From: Limnohabitans sp. | GTDB lineage: Bacteria; Pseudomonadota; Gammaproteobacteria; Burkholderiales; Burkholderiaceae_C | Direction of reading: 5' to 3' | Length of the DNA: 64,000 bases | Assembly: GCF_023910625.1 (NCBI RefSeq) | Contig: NZ_JAAVVW010000003.1 | Location: 620,001-684,000, forward strand | In this document: positions 24,079 through 34,381 of the stretch, piece after piece | Layout of the letters: every line of letters starts with the position of its first letter | How positions within the stretch are numbered: position 1 is the stretch's first letter | Notes under the pieces: generated by a model | Told to the model about the DNA's origin: nothing | Seen by the model: only the letters and a program-made list of their open reading frames with translations | The model's database searches: none | Program-made: the position numbers and the translations under genes

Positions 24079-24087
24079 TGGGATAAT
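24079..24087 (+). promoter_or_regulatory. extended -10 promoter of rlhA, probably leaderless
   Basis: TGGGATAAT is an extended -10 element (TGn plus GATAAT) ending 8 nt before the rlhA ATG. No -35 and no Shine-Dalgarno are seen. Transcription would begin at or within about 2 nt of the ATG. The same GGATAATC arrangement precedes map and dapC. Confidence 0.6.
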
Positions 24088-24095
24088 CCTGCGCC

Positions 24096-26066
24096 ATGCA
24101 GCCTCACCACCTCGAACTCCTCGCCCCCGCCCGCACCTTCGACATTGGCATCGAAGCCATCAACCATGGCGCCGATGCGGTCTATATTGGCGGCCCGTCT
24201 TTTGGAGCGCGCTCCACGGCGGACAACTCGGTGCAGGACATTGCCAAACTGGTGCAATACGCCCACCGCTTTCACAGCCGCATCTTTGTCACACTCAACA
24301 CCATCTTGCGCGACGATGAAATCGAAGGGGCGCGCAAGCTGGCCTGGCAGCTTTACGACGCGGGGGTGGACGCGCTGATCGTGCAAGACATGGGACTGCT
24401 TGAGATCGACATGCCGCCGATCCAACTGCACGCCAGCACGCAAACCGACATCCGCACCCCCGAAAAAGCCAAGTTCTTGCAAGACGCGGGTTTGAGCCAG
24501 ATCGTGCTGGCGCGTGAGCTGACGCTGCCGCAAATTGCCGCCATCCGTGACGTGATCGACACCGAGCGCACCGTGATTGAATTTTTTGTGCACGGTGCTT
24601 TGTGCGTGGCCTACAGCGGCCAGTGCTTCATCAGCCATGCCCATACCGGGCGCAGCGCCAACCGGGGTGACTGCTCCCAAGCCTGCCGCCTGCCCTATGA
24701 GGTCAAAGACGCACAAGGCCGCATCGTGGCGCACGACAAGCATGTGCTTAGCATGAAGGACAACAACCAGAGCGAGAACTTGCGCGATTTGGTGGATGCA
24801 GGCATTCGCAGCTTCAAGATCGAAGGCCGCTACAAGGACATGGCCTATGTGAAAAACATCACGGCCCATTACCGCAAGTTGTTTGACGAAGTGCTCAACG
24901 AACGTCCTGAGCTGGCTGCTGCCTCGCACGGCCGCAGCACCTTCAGCTTCGAGCCCGACCCGAACCAGAACTTCAACCGCGAGTTCACCGACTACTTTGT
25001 GCAGGGCCGCAAGGAAGACATTGGCGCGTTTGACACCCCCAAAAACCCCGGCCAGCCGATTGGCTGGGTCAGCCAGGTCACGCCCGCGCACGTCGAGATC
25101 ACCACCGACGACCCGGCCACCGAACTGCAAAACGGCGATGGCCTGTGTTACTACGACCTGCAAAAAGAATTAGTGGGCTTGCAGATCAACCGCGCCGAGG
25201 CCGCCAAAGCCAAGGGGGTGTGGAAGCTTTTCCCCAAAGACCCCATGGGCGGCTTCAAGGACCTGCGCCAAGGCGTGCAGGTCAACCGCAACCGCGACAT
25301 GAGCTGGGTGCGCAAGCTGGACAAAAAGTCTGCGCAACGGCGCATGGGCGTTTGGATGCAGTTGGCTGAAACCGCCGGCGGTCTGCAACTGACCCTGACC
25401 GACGAAGTGGGCCACACCGGCACGGCCGATCTGGCCATGGCCTGGCAAGCACCCAAAGACCCAACGCAGGCCGTGGACAAACTCAAAACCGCTTTGGGCA
25501 AACTGGGCGACACCCTGTTCGAGCCGCTGGATGTGCAAGTCGCCCTGCCCCGCCCCTGGTTTGTGCCGCCTTCACTGCTCAATGCTTTTCGCCGAGATGC
25601 CGTGCAGGCGCTCGAAAACGCTCGCAACCAAGGCCTGCATCGCCTGCCGCGTGCGGTGCCGGTGGAGCCGCCTGTCGCTTACCCTGAAGACACGCTGACC
25701 TATCTGGCCAATGTGTTCAACCAAAAAGCGCGCGATTTTTACGCGAAACACGGCGTGAAAGTGATTGATGCGGCCTATGAAAGCCAAGAAGAATTGGGCG
25801 AAGTCAGCCTGATGATCACCAAGCACTGCGTGCGTTTCAGCTTGAGCCTGTGCCCCAAACAAGCCAAAGGCGTGACCGGTGTGCAAGGCACAGTGAAAGC
25901 CGAGCCCATGCAGCTGATCAACGGCAAGGAAAAACTGACCCTGCGCTTTGACTGCAAGCCCTGCGAAATGCATGTGGTGGGCAAGATCAAAAAATCGGTG
26001 TTGAACGCCGTTCCCGAAAGCCCGGTGCAGTTTTACAAGACGCGGCCGGTGGTGGGCTTGCACTGA
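24096..26066 (+). CDS. rlhA: U32 family protein, 23S rRNA 5-hydroxycytidine synthase RlhA
   Basis: The 656-residue protein has the U32 (peptidase-like) TIM-barrel domain: LELLAPARTFDIGIEAINHG at the start, HASTQTDI near 125, EFFVHGALCVAYSGQCFIS near 165 and GDCSQACRLPYE with conserved cysteines. It continues with the long C-terminal part found in RlhA (YdcP), about 650 residues, rather than the shorter YegQ or TrhP forms. RlhA hydroxylates C2501 of 23S rRNA in E. coli. The cysteine set, including KPCEMHVVGK near the C-terminus, fits a metal or iron-sulfur site. The start codon follows a leaderless-type promoter. Confidence 0.88.
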   Translation: MQPHHLELLAPARTFDIGIEAINHGADAVYIGGPSFGARSTADNSVQDIAKLVQYAHRFHSRIFVTLNTILRDDEIEGARKLAWQLYDAGVDALIVQDMGLLEIDMPPIQLHASTQTDIRTPEKAKFLQDAGLSQIVLARELTLPQIAAIRDVIDTERTVIEFFVHGALCVAYSGQCFISHAHTGRSANRGDCSQACRLPYEVKDAQGRIVAHDKHVLSMKDNNQSENLRDLVDAGIRSFKIEGRYKDMAYVKNITAHYRKLFDEVLNERPELAAASHGRSTFSFEPDPNQNFNREFTDYFVQGRKEDIGAFDTPKNPGQPIGWVSQVTPAHVEITTDDPATELQNGDGLCYYDLQKELVGLQINRAEAAKAKGVWKLFPKDPMGGFKDLRQGVQVNRNRDMSWVRKLDKKSAQRRMGVWMQLAETAGGLQLTLTDEVGHTGTADLAMAWQAPKDPTQAVDKLKTALGKLGDTLFEPLDVQVALPRPWFVPPSLLNAFRRDAVQALENARNQGLHRLPRAVPVEPPVAYPEDTLTYLANVFNQKARDFYAKHGVKVIDAAYESQEELGEVSLMITKHCVRFSLSLCPKQAKGVTGVQGTVKAEPMQLINGKEKLTLRFDCKPCEMHVVGKIKKSVLNAVPESPVQFYKTRPVVGLH

Positions 26067-26356
26067 TCAGACTGCCGCATTCCAAAAGTCGGCAAGCAGG
26101 CCTATCATCGGTCCTGCAAGGCCCATTATGTGATTGCGTAATGACCATTGAGCTGGCGCCCGCCTCTTGAACATCAGGCGTGAAAGGATCGACCCGCGAC
26201 CTGGAAGCTGCCATCGACACATCGCTGGCCTGCAGCACAGCCGATGACGCAGCAGGAGGAGATGCAGGTGGTGCGGCAAGATTGCAGGACGTCGTGAACA
26301 CGCTGGGCAAGACAAGGCCACACCGCGCACGCAGATTCACAAGCATGAGGTACGCC
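26067..26356. other. 290-bp spacer without a convincing gene
   Basis: This stretch separates the convergent ends of rlhA and the SNF2-like gene. It contains open frames on both strands, but none has a family match, a ribosome site or a convincing start. A 5-bp hairpin TGAGG-tacg-CCTCA (about 26345-26358) lies at the SNF2 end without a T-tract. It may be decayed coding sequence. Confidence 0.4.
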
Positions 26357-29300
26357 TCACCCCAAGGGCTTGAGAAGCTCGCTCACGTCAGACTCACCAA
26401 ACAGCGGCTCTTTGCGCTTAACGGCCCCTTCGTACATGTCGGTGGCCAGCTGGGCTTTGCGCTCTTGCAAGGCCAGCATGCGTTCTTCGATGGTGCCCTG
26501 GGCCACCAGCTTGACCACCCAGACGTTTTGGGTTTGGCCAATGCGGTGGGCACGGTCGGTGGCCTGGTTTTCCACCGCCGGGTTCCACCACGGGTCGTAA
26601 TGGATCACGGTGTCGGCCTGCGGCAAGTTCAGGCCCACGCCCCCCGCTTTCAGACTGATCAGGAACAGCGGCACTTGCCCATTGGTGAATTGGTCAATGA
26701 TCTTGTCGCGGTTTTTGCTTTGTCCTGTGAGCTTGACCCAGGGGATGCCCAAAGCGGGCAAAGCCTCTTCGATCAGGCCCAGCATCTGCGTGAACTGCGA
26801 AAACAATAAAATCTTGCGCCCCTCGGCCACCATCTCAGGCAGCATGTCCAACAGTTGTTCCAGTTTGGCCGATGCGCGCACCTGACTGGCGGCGCTCAAT
26901 TTCAGCAAGCGCGGGTCGCAGCAAACCTGGCGCAGCTTCAGCAGAGCGTCCAGGATGGTGATTTGCGACTTGGCCAGACCTTGCGTATTGAGCGCATCGC
27001 GGACGGTTTTTTCCATGCCCAAACGGATGGTTTCGTACAGGTCGGCCTGTTTGCCGTCCAGGGGCACGCGCATCAACGTATCGATTTTGGGTGGCAGCTC
27101 GTTGGCCACCAGGTCTTTGGTACGGCGCAGCATGAAAGGCGTCACACGGGCGCGCAGTTGTGCCATTTTTTCCACGCTGCCTTGGCGCTCGATCGGGTTG
27201 CGAAACAACTCGGTGAAGCGCCGCTGGCTTCCTAAAAAGCCGGGCATCAAAAAGTGGAACTGGCTCCACAACTCGCCCAGGTGATTTTCAATGGGAGTAC
27301 CCGACAGGCACAGCCGGTGCAAAGCCGGAATTTCAGAGACCACTTGGGCGGCATTGGTATTGGCATTTTTGATGTTCTGCGCTTCGTCAAGCACCAGCAG
27401 GTGCCAAGGCACATGCATCCACATCTCGCGATCACGCGAGAGCAGTGAATAAGCAGTGATGACGACATCAAAGCGGCAGAGTTCTTGCTCGGTTTCGTGG
27501 CGCGACAGGCCGTGGTGGATATGGGTGCTCAAATCTGGGCAAAAGCGTGCCGCTTCGCGCTGCCAATTGCCCAGCAGGCTGACCGGGGCCACGATGAGCG
27601 CCGGTTGAGTCAATCGCCCCGCTTGCTTTTCGGTCAGGATGTGGGCCAGCGTTTGCAGGGTTTTGCCCAAGCCCATGTCATCGGCCAAAATACCCGCCAA
27701 ACGGTGCTCGCGCAAGAACTGCAGCCAGTTCAGGCCCTGCTGCTGGTAAGGTCCGCAGCGTGGCTTGCAGGCCTTCGGGCTTGGGCACTTCGGCCAGGGC
27801 GGTCTGGCCACGGATCTTCTGCACCAGTTGCCGCAGTTGGTTCGCACCCTGCCACACTGCACCCTCGCCCAATGAGGCAACGGTGCGCAGCGCGTCAAGT
27901 CGCGACAGTCGCAGCGAGTCGCCGTCCCAGTCGTGACCGCGCTCGCCATGAAGCTCCACCAGCATGGCGAGCCAGGGTTTGATCTTGGCCGTGGGCAACT
28001 TCACGTAACCGGGCCCACGCAGTTCTGGCAGGTACAAATGGTCAGGCACGCGGTCGGGCGGTTCACCGTTCGTTGCCATCACTGACACGCCCGAACGTGC
28101 CAGGGCTTTCAGGATCTCGGGAACCCAGGGCAGAATGTTAACCCGCTGGCCGTCGATGTCCATGCCCAAAGACAGGTCAAACCAGGGCGAGGTTTCTTCG
28201 GTACTTCCCTCAGCCCCCTCGCTGGTCATGCGTACATGCACGTCCTCGGCCAGGCGCAGCCAGTGATTCAGCCCTTCGGTGGGGCGCACCTCAAAACCAG
28301 CTTCACGCAAGGGAGCAAAGTCGGTTTCCAGCCATTCCAGCCATTGGGCCTGCCCATAAGGGTCCGGCATGCCCAGCAAGTTCCCATCCCATAGCAGTAA
28401 GCCCAGGTCTTCGAGTTGTTCCCAAAAGACCAACTCTTGCTCCAGATCGCGCACCAGCAGGCGCGACTGAGCGCCGTGGCCCACCACCACACGGCCTTGG
28501 TGGTCTGGCCAATAGCCCATACAGTCAGCGTATTGGAACTTCAGTTCGGCCTGAAACAGGCCTTTTTCACCGCGCAGATGCGCGGGCACCTCCACGATCC
28601 GCAGGACGGCCACAGGGGCCACATCACGGACTTCAGCCATTTTTTCGACCACGGGCGGCAGCGGCAATTCGCCCATCACGTCCATCAGCTGTTGATGCAA
28701 TTTAAGCGCCACTTTTTCGGGCACCACTGGGGACTGCGTCAGCAGCAAGACCTGTTCGGTGCTCATGCCCTGCGTGTCAAGCAAACCGCAGGTGCCGTGC
28801 GGCAAATCGACATACAACGGTGGATGGTTCAGGCCGTGCAACACGCCTGCCTGGGCCGCTTGCATGTGCAGTTTCCAGCCAGCAGGGTGGTGTCCCTGCG
28901 CAGGCATGGCTTGCCAGCTGCCACCAAACACCACGGCTTGCTCAGACCACTGCAAAGGCTGCAGGATTTTGCCTTCTTCCCACATCAATCGGCCGGTGCG
29001 GCTGCACAGGCGCAGCAGCAAATGCGCGGCCACGCCTTGTAACTTCACAGCGCTTTGAAAGCCGTATAAGCTGAAGCTGTTGGTGGCCGGACAGGCCTTC
29101 ATCAGGTCAAAAATGTCAGCTTCTCCGGGATCACAACTGCGCCAAATCGGGTCACTGGGATAAGGCTGGTGAGAGATCTTTTTAGGCTTGCCCCAGTCGC
29201 CGTTTTGCTTGAGCATGGCTTGTTTGATGGTCAGGTGGAACACCGGGCGGTGACCTGAAGAGGCCGCCGTCAGGCAGTACAAAAATCGCTCATTGGCTTG

Positions 29301-29768
29301 ACCCGGCACTCTGAAACCAGAGGGCACATCGGTCGCTTGCAAGCGACCCAGCCACTCGCGTACCTGGTATTCAGATTGCTGCAGCGCTTTTTCTTCACGC
29401 CAGCGGAATTGTTGCTCTGTGTCGTCCGGTGCATCAGCGCTGTCTTGTGGGTCGCGCATGGCCAAGCCTTGCATGGCCGCTTGGATGCCCAGCGCTGCGC
29501 CGTGTTTACACAAGCGCCCCACCGGGCAGGTACAAGTGGAACGCCAGCCCTGCAAATTACCCCCATCCGAGACCCGCAGGTGCGCCGTGACGCGGTAAGG
29601 CTCAAACGAGGTGCCTTGCACCTGAGCGTCAATGCGCCAGTCCTCGCCTTCGGACGTCATGCGCGCCGACAGGACTTCGTTTTTGAGATACAGCGAAGTG
29701 CCTTTGGCCCAGGAATTGGAGTCAAAGTAATACGCCAACTGAGATGGCGGAAACCATTGTTCAGACAT
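26357..29768 (-). pseudogene. SWIM-domain SWI2/SNF2 helicase, interrupted by a one-base frameshift
   Basis: The N-terminal part (29768 down to about 27753) encodes a SWIM zinc finger (CTCPVGRLCKHGAALGIQAA, about residues 82-101) and the bacterial SNF2-associated region. The C-terminal part (from about 27751 to 26357) carries the helicase: PYQQQGLNWLQFLREH, Walker A GILADDMGLGKTLQTL, and VIHYDPWWNPAVENQATDRA with the Arg-finger region HRIGQ. The two frames meet at LQATLR/PYQQQG, where the coding strand reads CTGCGGACCTTAC. Removing the extra A (plus-strand t27752) restores one 1,136-residue protein of normal family length. The gene is either a pseudogene, phase-variable, or a sequencing error. 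Start ATG 29768 (MSEQWFPPSQLAYYF) is preferred over an upstream TTG. It follows purL by 39 nt. Confidence 0.85.
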
Positions 29769-29807
29769 CCTGGCCTTCAATTGCTGAAAACATCGGGAGT
29801 AACCGCA

Positions 29808-32800
29808 TCAACCCACCCACTTGCGGGCGTTTTGCCACACGCGCAACCAAGGGCTGGTGGCGGCGATGTCACCACTCGTCCAGCTCATTTGCACATTGCG
29901 GAACACGCGCTCGGGGTGCGGCATCATGGCCGTGAAGCGCCCGTCGGCCGTGGTCACGGCCGTGAGACCGCCCGCGCTGCCGTTGGGGTTGAACGGGTAC
30001 TGCTCGGTGGCTTGACCGTGGTTGTCCACAAAGCGCATCGCGCCAATGGCCTGCGCCGCATTGCCCCGGTGCTTGAAGTTGGCAAAGCCTTCGCCGTGCG
30101 CCACCGCAATCGGCAAGCGGCTGCCCGCCATGCCTTGCAAAAACAGGCTGGGCGACTCCAGCACTTCGACCATCGACAGACGCGCTTCAAAGCGCTCGCT
30201 CTGGTTGGTCGTGAAGCGCGGCCAATCTTGTGCACCGGGGATGATGTCGGCAAGTTCGGCAAACATCTGGCAGCCGTTGCACACGCCCAGACCCAAGGTG
30301 TCGGCGCGGCCAAAGAAGCCCTTGAACTGATCAGCCAGCGCTGGGTTGAAGGTGATGCTGCGCGCCCAGCCAATGCCCGCGCCGAGCGTGTCGCCGTAGC
30401 TGAAACCGCCGCAAGCCACCAGGCCCTGGAAGTCGGCCAAGTTGGCACGGCCCGATTGCAGGTCTGTCATGTGCACATCGTGCGACTCGAAGCCCGCTTT
30501 GTGGAAGGCGTAAGCCATTTCCACATGCGAGTTGACGCCCTGCTCGCGCAAGATCGCCACCTTGGGGCGCGACAGGTTCAGGAACGGCGCGGCCACGTTC
30601 TCAGCCGGGTCAAAGCTCAGCGACACATGCATGCCGGGGTCGCTGGCCTGGCCTGCGGCGGCGTGTTCGGCATCAGCACAGGCAGGATTGTCGCGCTGCT
30701 GGCAAATCTTCCAGCTCACACTGTCCCAAACCTGGTGCAGGTCTTCGAGCTTGGCCACAAACACCTCTTTGGTGTCGCGCCAGATGCTCAGTTCGCCCAC
30801 GCCTTTTTGGATGGTCGATTGCACGGGTCGGGTCTTGCCGATCACATGCGTGTGCTTGGACAAGCCGTGTTCGCGCAAGGTTTGCAGCACCGCGTTGCGC
30901 TCAGCCGTGCGCACTTGCAGCACCACGCCCAGCTCTTCGTTGAAGAGCGCTTTGAGGGTGAGTTCTTCGCGGCGGGCGCTGACCTGACCGGCCCAATTCT
31001 TGGCGTCGCCGTGGTCGGCGCGGCTGTCGGTGATGCCGTCGCCCTCCGTCACCAGCATGTCCACATTGAGCGCCACGCCCACATGGCCCGCAAAAGCCAT
31101 CTCGGCCACAGCAGCCAGCACGCCGCCGTCGCTGCGGTCGTGGTAGGCCAGGATCTGTCCCTTGGCGCGCAAAGCGTTCACGGCATGGACCAAGCTGACC
31201 AAGGTTTGAGGATCATGCAGCTCAGGCACGCTGTCGCCAAACTGGCCCAACACCTGGCCCAGCACGCTGCCGCCCATGCGGTTTTGGCCTTGGCCCAAGT
31301 CGATCAGCACCAGGCTGGTGTCGCCCTCTTGCGCATCGAGCTGCGGCGTGAGCGTGCCACGCACATCGGGCAAGCTGGCAAAGGCGGTGATGATCAGACT
31401 GACGGGCGAAGTGACCTTGCGGGTCTCTCCGTTGTCGGTCCACTGCGTGCGCATCGACAAGCTGTCTTTGCCCACGGGGATCGAGATGTCGAGCGCCGGG
31501 CACAGTTCCATGCCCACGGCCTTCACCGTTTCATAAAGGGCGGCGTCTTCGCCCGGTTCGCCGCAAGCGGCCATCCAGTTGGCGGACATCTTGACGCGAG
31601 GCAGCTCGATGGGCGCGGCCAGCAAATTGGTGATGGCCTCGGCCACGGCCATGCGGCCCGAGGCGGCGGCATTGAGCGAGGCCAGAGGGGTGCGCTCGCC
31701 CATGCTCATGGCTTCACCGGCAAAGCCTGCGTAGTCGGCCAGGGTCACGGCCACATCGGCCACAGGCACTTGCCAGGGGCCAACCATCTGGTCGCGGTGC
31801 GTGAGCCCCCCCACGGCACGGTCACCGATGGTGATCAAAAATCGCTTGGACGCCACCGTGGGGTGGCTCAGCACGTCGATCACGGCTTGTTGCAAACTCA
31901 CGCCGTTCAAGTCCATGGCGGGCGACTGACGCGCTACGGTGCGCACATCGCGGTGCATTTTGGGCGGCTTGCCCAGCAGCACGTCCATGGGCATGTCGAC
32001 TGGGCGTAGAGCGTCGGGCGTTGAGCGTTGAGCGTCTTGGTCTTCACGCTCAACACTGAACGCTGAACGCTGAACGCTATCTTCAAGTACCAATTGGCGC
32101 TCATCGGTCGCCACGCCGATCACCGCAAAGGGGCAGCGCTCGCGTTCGCAAAAGGCGGTGAACTGCGCCAAAGAGTCTGGCGCGATCGCCAGCACATAGC
32201 GTTCCTGGCTCTCGTTGGACCAGATTTCTTTGGGCGACAGGCCCGATTCTTCGAGCTTCACGGCACGCAGGTCAAAGCGTGCACCGCGACCGGCATCGTT
32301 GGTCAGCTCGGGAAAGGCGTTGGACAAACCACCCGCGCCCACATCGTGAAGGGCAAGGATGGGGTTGTTGGCACCCTGCGCCCAGCAATGGTTGATGACC
32401 TCTTGCGCCCGGCGCTCGATCTCGGGGTTGCCGCGCTGCACCGAATCAAAATCCAGCTCGGCGGCGTTGGTGCCGGTGGCCATGGAGCTGGCCGCGCTGC
32501 CGCCCATGCCAATGCGCATGCCAGGGCCGCCCAGCTGGATCAGCAAGCTGCCCGCAGGAAATTTGATTTTTTGGGTTTGCTCGGCGTCGATCTGGCCCAG
32601 ACCACCCGCAATCATGATGGGCTTGTGGTAGCCGCGCACCACACCATCCACGGTCTGTTCGTATTCGCGGAAATAGCCCAGCAAGTTGGGGCGGCCAAAC
32701 TCGTTGTTGAACGCCGCGCCGCCCAGTGGGCCTTCGGTCATGATTTGCAAGGGGCTTGCGATGTGCGCGGGCTTGCCGCCCGCTTGGTCCGACATGCCGC

Positions 32801-33866
32801 CCCAAAGTTTGGACACAGTGAAACCGCTCAAACCCGCCTTGGGCTTGGAGCCGCGCCCGGTCGCGCCCTCGTCGCGGATCTCGCCACCGGCGCCCGTGGA
32901 TGCGCCTGGGAAAGGTGAAATCGCCGTCGGGTGGTTGTGGGTTTCCACCTTCATCAGCACATGGTGCAGGGCTTGTTCAGACTGGTAAGCCGCGCCCTGC
33001 TCACCGGTTCGGGCTACAAAACGCTCCACCGTGTGGCCTTCCATCACCGAAGCGTTGTCCGAATACGCCACCACCGTGTGCTGGGGGCTGAGCTGGTGCG
33101 TGTGGCGGATCATGCCGAACAGGCTCTTGGGCTGGGCCACGCCGTCGATGGTGAACTCGGCGTTGAATATCTTGTGGCGGCAGTGCTCGCTGTTGGCCTG
33201 CGCGAACATCATCAACTCCACATCGGTGGGGTTGCGTTTGAGACCCGTGAAAGCGGTGACCAAATAATCTATTTCGTCTTCGGCCAGGGCCAGGCCCCAG
33301 GCTTTGTTGGCATCCGCCAAAGCCTTCCTTCCCATTTCAGGGCCACCGCCCAACACATTGACATGCGACATGGGCACCGGTTCCAGCGCCGTGAACAAGG
33401 CCGCCGCCTCATCGCGGCTGGGCATGGCGGATTCGGTCATGCGGTCGTGCAACACGGCCGCTACCTGGCCCAGTTGCTCGGGCGACAGCTTGGAATTGCT
33501 GAGCAAGCCAGATTTCATGGTCAAACGGTATTCCGTCAGGCGCTCCACACGGCGCAGCTCAAAACCGCAGTTGTGGGCGATGTCGGTGGCCTTGGACGCC
33601 CAAGGCGACACGGTGCCAATGCGGGGGCTGACCACGATCACCAGACCCTCCACCGGTCCAGCATAGGGCTCGCCGTAAGTCAGAAGTGCGGAAAGTGTCT
33701 GTTTTTGGGCCTCAGCCAAAGGCGTGGTCGTGGCGACCATGTGGACAAAACGGGATGAAATACCCTGTATTTGCGGCGAAATGGCGGCCAATCTTGGCAA
33801 AAGCTGGGCCATGCGAAAGTCGCTGAGGGCGCTGGCGCCTTCAAAAGTCGTGAGGTGCAGGGACAC
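29808..33866 (-). CDS. purL: phosphoribosylformylglycinamidine synthase PurL (large, single-chain)
   Basis: This 1,352-residue enzyme makes FGAM from FGAR, glutamine and ATP in purine synthesis. It has the N-terminal domain, two AIRS-like halves ([20 protein letters not shown] near 310; GKDSLSMRT near 800) and a C-terminal glutamine amidotransferase with nucleophile Cys1196 in [15 protein letters not shown]. The start is GTG, giving [18 protein letters not shown], which matches the family N-terminus. Residues about 597-621 ([14 protein letters not shown] and on) are foreign: they are encoded by a heptamer palindromic repeat inserted in frame in the linker before [18 protein letters not shown]. 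Confidence 0.97.
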   Translation of the reverse strand: MSLHLTTFEGASALSDFRMAQLLPRLAAISPQIQGISSRFVHMVATTTPLAEAQKQTLSALLTYGEPYAGPVEGLVIVVSPRIGTVSPWASKATDIAHNCGFELRRVERLTEYRLTMKSGLLSNSKLSPEQLGQVAAVLHDRMTESAMPSRDEAAALFTALEPVPMSHVNVLGGGPEMGRKALADANKAWGLALAEDEIDYLVTAFTGLKRNPTDVELMMFAQANSEHCRHKIFNAEFTIDGVAQPKSLFGMIRHTHQLSPQHTVVAYSDNASVMEGHTVERFVARTGEQGAAYQSEQALHHVLMKVETHNHPTAISPFPGASTGAGGEIRDEGATGRGSKPKAGLSGFTVSKLWGGMSDQAGGKPAHIASPLQIMTEGPLGGAAFNNEFGRPNLLGYFREYEQTVDGVVRGYHKPIMIAGGLGQIDAEQTQKIKFPAGSLLIQLGGPGMRIGMGGSAASSMATGTNAAELDFDSVQRGNPEIERRAQEVINHCWAQGANNPILALHDVGAGGLSNAFPELTNDAGRGARFDLRAVKLEESGLSPKEIWSNESQERYVLAIAPDSLAQFTAFCERERCPFAVIGVATDERQLVLEDSVQRSAFSVEREDQDAQRSTPDALRPVDMPMDVLLGKPPKMHRDVRTVARQSPAMDLNGVSLQQAVIDVLSHPTVASKRFLITIGDRAVGGLTHRDQMVGPWQVPVADVAVTLADYAGFAGEAMSMGERTPLASLNAAASGRMAVAEAITNLLAAPIELPRVKMSANWMAACGEPGEDAALYETVKAVGMELCPALDISIPVGKDSLSMRTQWTDNGETRKVTSPVSLIITAFASLPDVRGTLTPQLDAQEGDTSLVLIDLGQGQNRMGGSVLGQVLGQFGDSVPELHDPQTLVSLVHAVNALRAKGQILAYHDRSDGGVLAAVAEMAFAGHVGVALNVDMLVTEGDGITDSRADHGDAKNWAGQVSARREELTLKALFNEELGVVLQVRTAERNAVLQTLREHGLSKHTHVIGKTRPVQSTIQKGVGELSIWRDTKEVFVAKLEDLHQVWDSVSWKICQQRDNPACADAEHAAAGQASDPGMHVSLSFDPAENVAAPFLNLSRPKVAILREQGVNSHVEMAYAFHKAGFESHDVHMTDLQSGRANLADFQGLVACGGFSYGDTLGAGIGWARSITFNPALADQFKGFFGRADTLGLGVCNGCQMFAELADIIPGAQDWPRFTTNQSERFEARLSMVEVLESPSLFLQGMAGSRLPIAVAHGEGFANFKHRGNAAQAIGAMRFVDNHGQATEQYPFNPNGSAGGLTAVTTADGRFTAMMPHPERVFRNVQMSWTSGDIAATSPWLRVWQNARKWVG
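32003..32078. repeat. heptamer-based palindromic repeat element, copy B, inside purL
   Basis: The sequence is built of 7-nt units: GTTGAGC twice on the left, and GCTCAAC, ACTGAAC, GCTGAAC, GCTGAAC on the right. The inner arms GTTGAGCGT / ACGCTCAAC pair perfectly around a loop containing TTGGTCTT (32037-32044). Copy A at 10489-10614 shares the same core. Here the element is read through in frame by purL and adds about 25 residues. Confidence 0.8.
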
Positions 33867-34062
33867 GGGGTGGCCTTGTAAAGAGACAGAAAACCGTCAT
33901 TCCGGGGCCGCTGTCTGGGGCTGACCGGCAAAGGCGGTATTTTAACGGGGGAAACCCTGACAACACCCCCATGACAACAGCACTTCAAGATGTTTTGCAT
34001 CCGCCCTGAACGGGCTCAAAAGAGCACAGGTCCATTAAATTGACCTTGCTTTGGTCCGAATT

Positions 34063-34082
34063 TGGGTATAAATTCAGACCCA
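34063..34082 (+). promoter_or_regulatory. inverted repeat upstream of the toxin-antitoxin genes
   Basis: TGGGT (34063-34067) and ACCCA (34078-34082) form an inverted repeat with ATTT/AAAT flanks, 18 bp before the antitoxin ATG. A TATAAA (34067-34072) and a TTGACC (34040-34045) lie in the same stretch, though their spacing of 21 bp is long. Antitoxins of this class usually autoregulate at such palindromes. Confidence 0.4.
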
Positions 34083-34099
34083 TACTAAATGGAGCCCAC

Positions 34100-34381
34100 A
34101 TGCAAGCCACGCAACACATCAAGTCCATTTCTTACTTGAAGAGCCATGCAGCCCAAATTGCAGAATCCCTTGACATGAATGGCACGCCTTTCATCATCAC
34201 CCAAAACGGCGAAGCCAGCATGGTGGTTGAAGGCATCCAGCAATACCAGGACAAAGAAAACCTCATTGCCATGCTTAAGGTGGTGGCCATGGGCGAAAAG
34301 GACAGGTTGGACGGACAAGGTCAAAGTGTGGAAGAAGTTCGCGCTTTGTTGGCACAAAAGCGCACAGAGCACAAACCGTGA
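34100..34381 (+). CDS. type II antitoxin, Phd/YefM family
   Basis: A 93-residue protein with the Phd/YefM N-terminal fold: HIKSISYLKSHAAQIAESL, GTPFIITQNGEASMVVEG and IQQYQDKENLIAMLK. The charged C-terminal half would wrap the toxin. The frame is open 20 codons upstream, but the ATG at 34100 (preceded by GGAG 6 nt away) gives the normal length. Antitoxins of this family bind their own promoter and neutralise a RelE/ParE or Doc toxin. The stop overlaps the GTG start of the next gene, as expected for a coupled pair. The AT-richer leader differs from its neighbours, consistent with acquisition. Confidence 0.9.
   Translation: MQATQHIKSISYLKSHAAQIAESLDMNGTPFIITQNGEASMVVEGIQQYQDKENLIAMLKVVAMGEKDRLDGQGQSVEEVRALLAQKRTEHKP

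Noticed and set aside
26180..26809. A 209-codon plus-strand ORF running into the SNF2 gene
   Set aside because: Most of it is antisense to conserved helicase sequence, and the short non-overlapping start has no ribosome site or homology.
27740..27765. Programmed ribosomal frameshift in the SNF2 gene
   Set aside because: The junction CTGCGGACCTTAC has no slippery heptamer, and SNF2 relatives are encoded in one frame. An indel or sequencing error is simpler.
29298..32009. A 903-codon plus-strand open frame opposite purL
   Set aside because: It is the antisense shadow of purL. Its translation is His/Gly/Arg-rich low complexity without any motif, a common effect of GC-rich codon bias.
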